NCBI RefSeq assembly: GCF_030052815.1
Contig: NC_079498.1
Span: 81,764,992 to 81,828,991 of the forward strand
From: Hevea brasiliensis
Lineage: Eukaryota > Streptophyta > Magnoliopsida > Malpighiales > Euphorbiaceae
Length of the DNA: 64,000 nucleotides
Reading direction: 5' to 3'
This document shows, piece by piece, positions 57,634 to 64,000 of this stretch. The translations under genes were made by a program, and so were the position numbers. Position 1 is the stretch's first letter; each line of letters begins with the position of its first letter. A model generated the notes under the pieces. It ran no database searches, was not told where the DNA came from, and saw nothing but the letters and a program-made list of their open reading frames with translations.

Positions 57634-59327
57634 TGATTGCATCAAATTATATAGATATTTAAGGTTAACATGCATTACATTTTGTTAGCATTTAATATCC
57701 TTTTATGTTTATTTTTGTGTGTCTTCATTATTATTTTAGAAAACATATTAATCCAACTCAATTCATTGATTTTTATATTTTATTAGGTGTTTTTATGTGA
57801 TTTTAGAATCAAATATGAGTTTGGAAGAGATTTGGAGGTCAAAACGTGAATAATACAGAAAAATACCTCAAAACCCTAGAAAATAATTGAATTTGGCCTC
57901 AAGAGGGTGGGGCCAATGAATCCTATAATTGGTCTTGATCAGAGCATCGTTTCCTTCAAAATAGGTATTTGGGTAGAGCCCTACAGTGTAGGAGTGCAAA
58001 AGGAAGCTTGAAGAAGTCAAGAGACTAAGTATTATTGCTAATACAAAGTACACGGGTCGTGTAAGCCAAGCCCCAGACCCGTGTAACTTTCTGCCAAAAG
58101 AAAGCCGGATAGCCAATGGAGAAACAAAAGTACACGGGTCATGTAGCTTGCCTCGTGTAACTTCCTGGACCCCGTGTAACTCTCTGGACTGAAGAAAATG
58201 TGAAAAATGAAGTGGCAAAAAGTTACACGGGGCAGGGCCGTGTAACACTACACGGGCCGTGTAAAGTCCTCTGACAGCAATTCTGATGCGACTTTTCTTC
58301 ACTGCAACCCGACCTAGATGGACTCCGAATGCTTCTAGGACTATGAAATTAGGGTTTTTACACCAGATATAAATAGAACAAGTCAAGAATTGAGGGAAGA
58401 AAAGAGAATTTACATCTAAGAATAGAATTTACATTCAAGGGGAGCCAATTTACATTCAAGGATGCACATCAACTTCAAGGGAGGCAAGGGAGAAACAAGA
58501 TCTGTAAGATTGCTAAGGGATTTTTAGTTGAAGTTCCAAAAGTCCAAGGCTGCAACTCTCCTTTTGGGTTTTTTCACTCTATTTTCTTCTCATGTCTTCT
58601 CTTTATCTTTTTATAAACTTGATTGTAAAGCTCACAGTGGGTGAGTAGGTTCTTTATTCTAGGGTTAGGGTGTAGCACTCAATTTCATTATGGATCTGGT
58701 TTGATTTTATTTAATATATTAGGTATTTTATTCTTTGATTCAATCTCTTGTGTTCTTAATGCATGCTATGTGTTGGTGCCCACTTAGTATTGATTATAGA
58801 TATTAATTGAAGGACTGAAAGGTAAAAATTAATATTAGAAAATCGGGATTTTGAACCTAGGAAATCTGATCTAGAGATAGGCTGATGACCTTTGTGGAGT
58901 TCCAAAATTAATCAACGATCTTAAAGGGCTTTAATTAATTTAATCACCACAAAAGTAGGGTTTATATTAATTAAAATACACCTTGAGTGCCTTGAGAGAG
59001 GACTTTAGATAACTTAGGATTAATTTCCATCAAAGTAATAATCTCCTAATTATTGAATGGATTAGATTGATTCTATGATTGAATGAAGTGTGAGCCCCTA
59101 GCTCTAGAATGTTCCCGTCCGTTGCTATTTTAGTTTAATTAATTATTTATATTTTATTTCTTTTAATTTAGATATAATTATTAATTCTCTACAATTCGAT
59201 TGTCTAGATAATTAAAATCACTATAGTTTGGTACTCAATACCGTCCTCATGGGAACGATACTCTACTCATCACTTTATTACTTGTTAGCGATCCGTGCAC
59301 TTGCGGTGGTTGCAAAACTAGCAAACA
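57634..59327 (+). repeat. 5' LTR, 1694 bp
   Basis: Begins TGATTGCATCAAATTATATAG and ends CTAGCAAACA before the PBS. The first ~1.1 kb match the second LTR closely. It contains several CACGGGNCNTGTA palindromic motifs (58050-58262). The minus-strand ORF over 57868-58386 exists only because this region is open by chance. Confidence 0.92.
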
Positions 59328-59333
59328 AGTTTT

Positions 59334-59351
59334 TGGAGCCATTGCCGGGAA
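59334..59351 (+). other. Primer-binding site (tRNA-Asp-like)
   Basis: TGGAGCCATTGCCGGGA resembles the TGGCGCCGTTGCCGGGGA site common in Athila/Tat elements, with several changes. Confidence 0.65.
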
Positions 59352-60212
59352 CCGGTGCTTGATATTGAGCGATTAGTGATTTGGTTACTCTAGACATTCT
59401 TATTTCTTTTATAGTTTATTTCTTATCTAATTTTATTTTTGCTTATTTTTCTTGTGAGGTACATTGAGATGTTTCATCAACAGGTCTTCACAAGTTTTAT
59501 TCAACAACACAATGAGCCTTTTTACAATGCTTGGAGAAGATTTAATGAATTGGTAGAGCAATTTGCCAATCATTGTCTTTCAAATTATGAAGTCACTATC
59601 AATTTCTATAATGGTCTGGATGAAGCAACAAGGAATTGGGTAGATTATGGAGCTTGGGCTACTGGTGATCATGTTCCTCAAAGAAACCATGAGGATGCTA
59701 TTCACTTGTTAAATGACATGGCAAATTTTGATTACCATTGACATTGGGATCCTTCACTGCAGGGTTGGATTCATCAATACCCTCCAGACATCTATCAACA
59801 TAATATTTCACACCAACGATTTGAGCTGCAATTAGAGAAGGGAGTGGGACTTGAAGAGGCGATAGCTCTATTGGAAAATTTTGACAATCTTATGATGAAC
59901 AATGAGCTATCACTCTATGAGGAGGAAACAAATGAACAAAGTTAGGAGAATGAAGAAGCTTCATTGGAATTTGAACCTATAGAAGAAGTTAAACCTCAAG
60001 AACAAAATTCCTATGAAGATGACTTACTAGTAGAATTCCCACAAGAGCAGGAGTTACTTTAAAAAGAAATTGGACCTAAATTTGAAGAAAACAACTCATT
60101 TATTGTTGGTGGGTCATTGGAAGAGTGCTTACATGAAGACAAATCAGAGATAAAGGTGGTGGATAAAGAAATTGATGAGACTATCAATTTAAGTTCATTA
60201 ATGATGCTTACA

Positions 60213-60885
60213 ATGAAGGCCAAACTAGCGATAGGGAAGGAGTTAGTTTGGATGGAGTGGTACTGTCCCAAAGTAATCACTTTAAATATCTCGGCTCAGT
60301 CCTTCAAGTAGATGGGGGATGTGAGGAGGATGTTAGTCATAGGATTAAAGCCGGATGATTAAAGTGGAGACGTGCCACGGGAGTTTTATGTGATCACAAG
60401 ATTCCCAATAAGTTAAAAGGAAAATTTTACCGTACAGTCATACGACCAGCTATGTTATATGGTAGTGAGTGTTGGGCATTGAAGGAGTCATATGCGTCTA
60501 AGATAAGAGTTGCAGAGATGAGAATGTTAAGGTGGATGAGTGGCCATACTAGACTAGATAAAGTCCGTAATGAGAGTATTAGAGAAAAGGTAGGAGTGGT
60601 ACCAATTGAGGAAAAGTTGAGAGAAGGGAGATTGAGGTGGTTTGGTCATGTGAAGTGTAGACATACGGAGGCTCCAGTTAGACAAGTAGAGCACATTAGG
60701 TTAGAGGATAGAAAGAAAAAAAGGGGTAGACCTAAATTGTCTTGGAGGAGAGTAGTACAACATGACCTAGAAGTATTACAAATTTATGAGGATTTAACCC
60801 AAAATCGTTTAGAGTGGAGAAAGCGAATCCATATAGTCGACCCCAAATTTTTGGGATAAAGGATTAGTTGAGTTGAGTTGAGTTT
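60213..60885 (+). mobile_element. 5'-truncated RTE-type LINE, 673 bp
   Basis: Flanked by a perfect 15-bp target duplication, TTAATGATGCTTACA, at 60198-60212 and 60886-60900. It contains only the C-terminal end of the LINE reverse transcriptase and a 3' tail of TTGAG repeats. Variable 5' truncation and a simple-repeat tail are typical of plant RTE insertions. Confidence 0.93.
60237..60859 (+). pseudogene. RTE LINE reverse transcriptase, C-terminal part
   Basis: The frame contains HFKYLGSVLQVDGG, then a TGA near 60357 in place of Trp, RRATGVLCDHKIP and the open part from 60452: MLYGSECWALKESYASKIRV, AEMRMLRWMSGHTR, EGRLRWFGHV and KRGRPKLSW, ending DPKFLG. These are the conserved C-terminal motifs of plant RTE-clade LINE RT proteins, downstream of the catalytic fingers and palm, which are missing. 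The copy is dead on arrival because of 5' truncation. Confidence 0.9.
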
Positions 60886-61137
60886 TTAATGATGCTTACA
60901 CATACACCACCAGAAGACCCTTTTCTATTATGGACACCTCCTGCATCATCATATATCCTCCATGAACTAAAACAGTCCTCTTCCCAAGCATATAACTCTA
61001 AACCATGTGTTGTTCGTGCTATGTGCAATATTGTTCCAAATTTTGCCAATCTTAAGGGTACCACAAATCAAGACCCATATGTGGTGTTACATGACAACTG
61101 CTACGGCCGAAAATCACTTTTTGATCAGCAATTCTAA

Positions 61138-62837
61138 AAAGGGGTCAAGCTAATGACCTTAAATTAATGCTTCTTGGGAGGCAACCCAAGTTTTAAATTT
61201 AATCTTTGCATTTGTCTACTTCTTTTATTTGATCACCCTCCCAAACTTGATTTTGATATTTGTTCACTTTGTAGGTTCAAGAAGTACTTGAAAGGAGCAA
61301 TGGAGATCAAACTCACAAATCTTCAAGGGAAGGCACGCTTCAATGGGGAGTATTCTATATCCATTAGTTTTTCCTTATTATTATAATTATGATGTTGCTC
61401 TTGACTTGATTGTGCTATCTTGATGACATTGAGGACAATGTCAAATTTGAGTTTGGGGGTGCATTTCATGCATTACATTCATATATTGCATTTCATCACC
61501 TTATTATATTTATATTATATTTGTGTGTCAAATACCAGAAAATTTTTGCAAATTTTGAAAATTCTGGACTTTTTTAAAAATTTTTTAACTTAGAATTATA
61601 ACTAAAACCTTGATGAGCTAATGATTGGACTCTCTAGGAAAGAGGAATGAATGTAACTGAATGGGAAAAAAGGCTTCAATATGTTGTTTGTGAAAAGCTA
61701 AATCACCTAAGTGGAGTTAAACTAGTTAAACACCTTCATAGCCATTAATCTGTCACATTACACTTGAAAAATTAGGAGAAAATTTTTGAAATACAAGCAA
61801 GCCTAAAAATGCCTCACCAGCTCTAGAACATGTCTCTTGGACCTATCGAGGCGAAATCCTAGCATATGCTTGATGAAGAGATGATTAAGGCATTCTTTGA
61901 TATAGCCTCACCAAGCCTTAGCCACCCCTAATTAAAATATATCCCTTGTAGCTAACTTGAAGCCTATATTTATCCCTTAGAATTTATTACTTACCCATAT
62001 TATTTACCTAGATCCTAGCCAAAACACCTATCCTACCCTTTTATGGAAACTAAATGCATAAGTAAAAAGTATATTAAGTGCAATAAAAAAATGTGGAGAG
62101 AGGATGTAGAACTCAAGAAAGAGTGCAAGTGTGCAGTTGAAATCAAAGAAAAATTTGCCTTTCTAGCCCAGCAAAAACAATGAGTTTGGGGGAGAGGACA
62201 AAAAGGACATAAAAAAAAAGAAAAAAAAAAGAGAGAGAGAAAAGAAGAAGAAGAAGTCCCAAGATAAGTATCATGGAAGCATGCTTGGCACTATAAAAAG
62301 CCAAAAGTCCTTCCTCTCAATCTAAAATTAGTAGAATAAACTTAGTATACTTGATATTTTATGCATATATGCTATCCTCATATTTGCATTCCCTAAAAAC
62401 CTTTCATTGGCAACTAAGTCATTATCCCTTTAGCCCCATTACAACCCTTTTAAAGACCTTTTGATTTTTTGAAAAGTGTATGCTACATTAGTGGAGATAG
62501 AAAACTGAGCTATGCCTATGGAGTTGGAATTGAGTCACTTCATCACAATTATTCGCAATAGAGGCAAATTTGGAGAAGTAAGTGTTTCTCAAGTCTATAC
62601 TAATAAAATAGGTTATTTGTGACTTATTAATGGCCTTGTATAGAGGAATAATTAGTTAAAACACCATGAAGGGGGTGAGGTTCTAGCAAGTAACTATTGA
62701 GGTCCCTATGCCTTAAAAGTGGGAATTGGTATGAAGGTTGAAGAGTGTCTAATTATGTGCAAGTTAAGTTTTCTGTTATGTTTCTAAGAAGCCCAATAAG
62801 TTTTTATAAAGTTTTAATTTGCTTAAGGACAAGAAAA
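61138..62837 (+). other. Non-coding internal region of the gag-only element
   Basis: Starts soon after the gag stop with CTTGGGAGGCAACCCAAG (about 61168). It has AGTTTGGGGG-type purine tracts at about 61450 and 62178, the latter followed by an A/G-rich low-complexity run (62205-62255). No ORF with recognisable content; 61174-61386 is unsupported. Confidence 0.6.
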
Positions 62838-62857
62838 GGTTTAAGTTTGGGGGTATT
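62838..62857 (+). other. Polypurine tract
   Basis: AGGTTTAAGTTTGGGGGTAT lies directly before the 3' LTR start (62858). Confidence 0.75.
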
Positions 62858-64000
62858 TGATTGCATCAAATTATATAGATATTTAAGGTTAACATGCATT
62901 GCATTTTGTTAGCATTTAGTATCCTTTTATATTTATTTTTATGTGTCTTCATTATTATTTTAGAAAACATATTAATCTAACTCAATTCATTGATTTTTAT
63001 ATTTTATCAGGTGTTTTTATGTGGTTTTAGAATCAAAGACAAGTTTGGAAGAGATTTGGAGGTCAAAACATGAAGAATACAGAAAAATACCTCAAAACCC
63101 TAGAAAACAATCGAACTTGGCCTCAAGAGGGTGGGGCCAATGAATCCTATAGATTAATTAGTCTTGATCATAGCATCGTTTCCTTCAAAATAGGTGTTTG
63201 GGTAGAGCCCCACAGTGTAGGAGTGCAAAAGGAAGCTTGAAGAAGTCAAGGGACTGAGTATTGTTTCTAATATAAAGTACACGGGTCGTGTAAGCCAAGC
63301 CCCAGGCCCGTGTAACTTTCTGCCAAAAGAAAGCAGGATAGCCAATGGAGAAACAAAAGTACACGGGCCATGTAGCTTGCCCCGTGTAACTTCCTGGGCT
63401 CTAGACTGAAGAAAATGTGAAAAATGAAGTGGCAGAAAGTTACACGAGGCAGGGCCGTGTAACACTACACGGGCCGTATAAAGTCCCCTGACAGCAATTC
63501 TAATGCGACTTTTCTTCACTGCAACTCGACTCGGATGGACTTTGAATGCTTCTAGGACTCTGAAATTAGGGTTTTTACACCAGATATAAATAGAACAAGT
63601 CGGAAATTGAGGGAAGAAAAGAGAATTTACATCTAAGAACAGAATTTATATTCAAGGGGAACCGATTTACATTCAAGGATACACATCAACTTCAAGGGAG
63701 GCAAGGGAGAAACAAGATCTGCAAGATTGCTAAGGGATTTTTAGCTGAAGTTCCAAAAGTCCAAGGCTGCAACTCTCCTTTTGGGTTCTTTCACTCTATT
63801 TTCTTCTCATGTCTTTTCTTTTATAAACTTGATTGTAAAGCTCACCATGAGTGAGTAGGTTCTTTATTCTAGGGTTAGGGTGTAGCACTCAATTTCATTA
63901 TGGATCTGGTTTGATTTTATTTAATACATTGGGTATTTTATTCTTTGATTCAATCTCTTGTGATCTTAATGCATGCTATGTGTTGGCGCCCACTTAGTAT
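62858..64000 (+). repeat. 3' LTR, first 1143 bp (continues outside)
   Basis: Direct repeat of 57634 onward, with small indels (for example at 63147 and 63398) and scattered substitutions. The window ends inside it. Confidence 0.92.

Larger units (their letters stand above)
59469..61137 (+). pseudogene. gag-like protein, three stops and a LINE insertion
   Basis: The ATG at 59469 gives MFHQQVFTSF. The part FYNAWRRFNELVEQF, then VTINFYNGLDEATR and AIHLLNDMANFDYH, matches the gag core of Athila-type elements (capsid assembly). The same frame continues past TGA 59739, TAG near 59943 and TAA near 60058 as an acidic tail (EECLHEDKSEIKVVDKEIDE). It is split after MMLT at 60212 by an RTE LINE and resumes at 60901 with HTPPEDPFLLWTPPASSYIL, ending at 61137. 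LINE plus one TSD is 688 bp, and removing it keeps the frame. Confidence 0.78.
57634..64000 (+). mobile_element. Gag-only LTR retrotransposon (Athila/Tat-like signals), right end outside
   Basis: LTR at 57634-59327, PBS at 59334, gag-like ORF, long non-coding internal part with GGGAGGCAACCCA and repeated AGTTTGGGGG tracts, PPT, and a second LTR from 62858 that runs off the window. The internal region is 3.5 kb and contains no pol, so the element is non-autonomous (TR-GAG type). The left flank CAAAA (57629-57633) is the expected TSD; the right one is outside the window. Confidence 0.85.

Noticed and set aside
57868..58386. 172-codon minus-strand ORF, with a 121-codon relative at 63154-63519
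   Set aside because: Both are the same stretch of the two LTRs of one element, read antisense; the repeat explains their similarity and no domain is seen.

Overview
This window is intergenic plant DNA built almost entirely from nested, decayed retroelements and DNA transposons. It is AT-rich and contains plant Ty3/gypsy and Ty1/copia elements primed by initiator tRNA-Met, CACTA (En/Spm) sequences with a plant Ptta-type transposase, a plant RTE LINE tail, and an endogenous pararetrovirus of the florendovirus kind. Together these indicate a flowering plant, probably a eudicot; the species cannot be fixed from sequence alone. I see no host protein-coding gene, tRNA, rRNA or CRISPR array.

Left part (1-15035): a Ty3/gypsy element on the minus strand (integrase, RNase H, RT, protease and gag in 1-3837, PBS, 3.0 kb LTR at 3965-6981) has landed in an older Ty1/copia element whose integrase/gag part and LTR follow (6982-9421). 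After a low-complexity stretch comes the end of one CACTA-like element (to 11071), then an AT-rich array of ~125-bp units. Part of that array, with an inserted LTR-like segment, is tandemly duplicated (two ~1.19-kb copies, 12555-14929).

Central part (15036-52480): a large CACTA element starts with its TIR at 15036. Its ~117-bp subterminal repeats are split by a copia element (15552-35907). The 5' LTR of that copia is split by a gag-only gypsy element with ~4.8-kb LTRs (20078-35891, TSD TGACA). The 5' LTR of the gypsy is split by a 4.14-kb solo LTR (29158-33297, TSD ATTTA) of the same family as the LTR at 3965. The CACTA transposase gene (minus strand, 52041 to about 36690) has an intron inflated to ~14 kb by an endogenous pararetrovirus block (37515-50656).

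The virus block is the most notable part. Two different viral segments sit head to head. The minus segment (37515-44423) carries movement protein, protease, RT and RNase H, with no coat protein in an otherwise open 846-codon frame. The plus segment (44471-50656) carries coat protein, protease and extra unassigned ORFs, with no RT. Both share the promoter/leader, a purine tract and the linker region. The outer ends fall at the tRNA-Met primer-binding site and abut TA repeats, and the block is bracketed by 199-bp direct repeats. This fits two components of a bipartite florendovirus captured together. Both segments carry stop codons, frameshifts or deletions.

Right part (52490-64000): a plus-strand retroelement-like block (LTR-like region with a 59/62-bp tandem repeat, then a Transposase_28-type ORF) is interrupted at 57634 by an LTR element with 1.7-kb LTRs that encodes only a gag-like protein. 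That element is itself split by a 5'-truncated RTE LINE (60213-60885) with a perfect 15-bp TSD.
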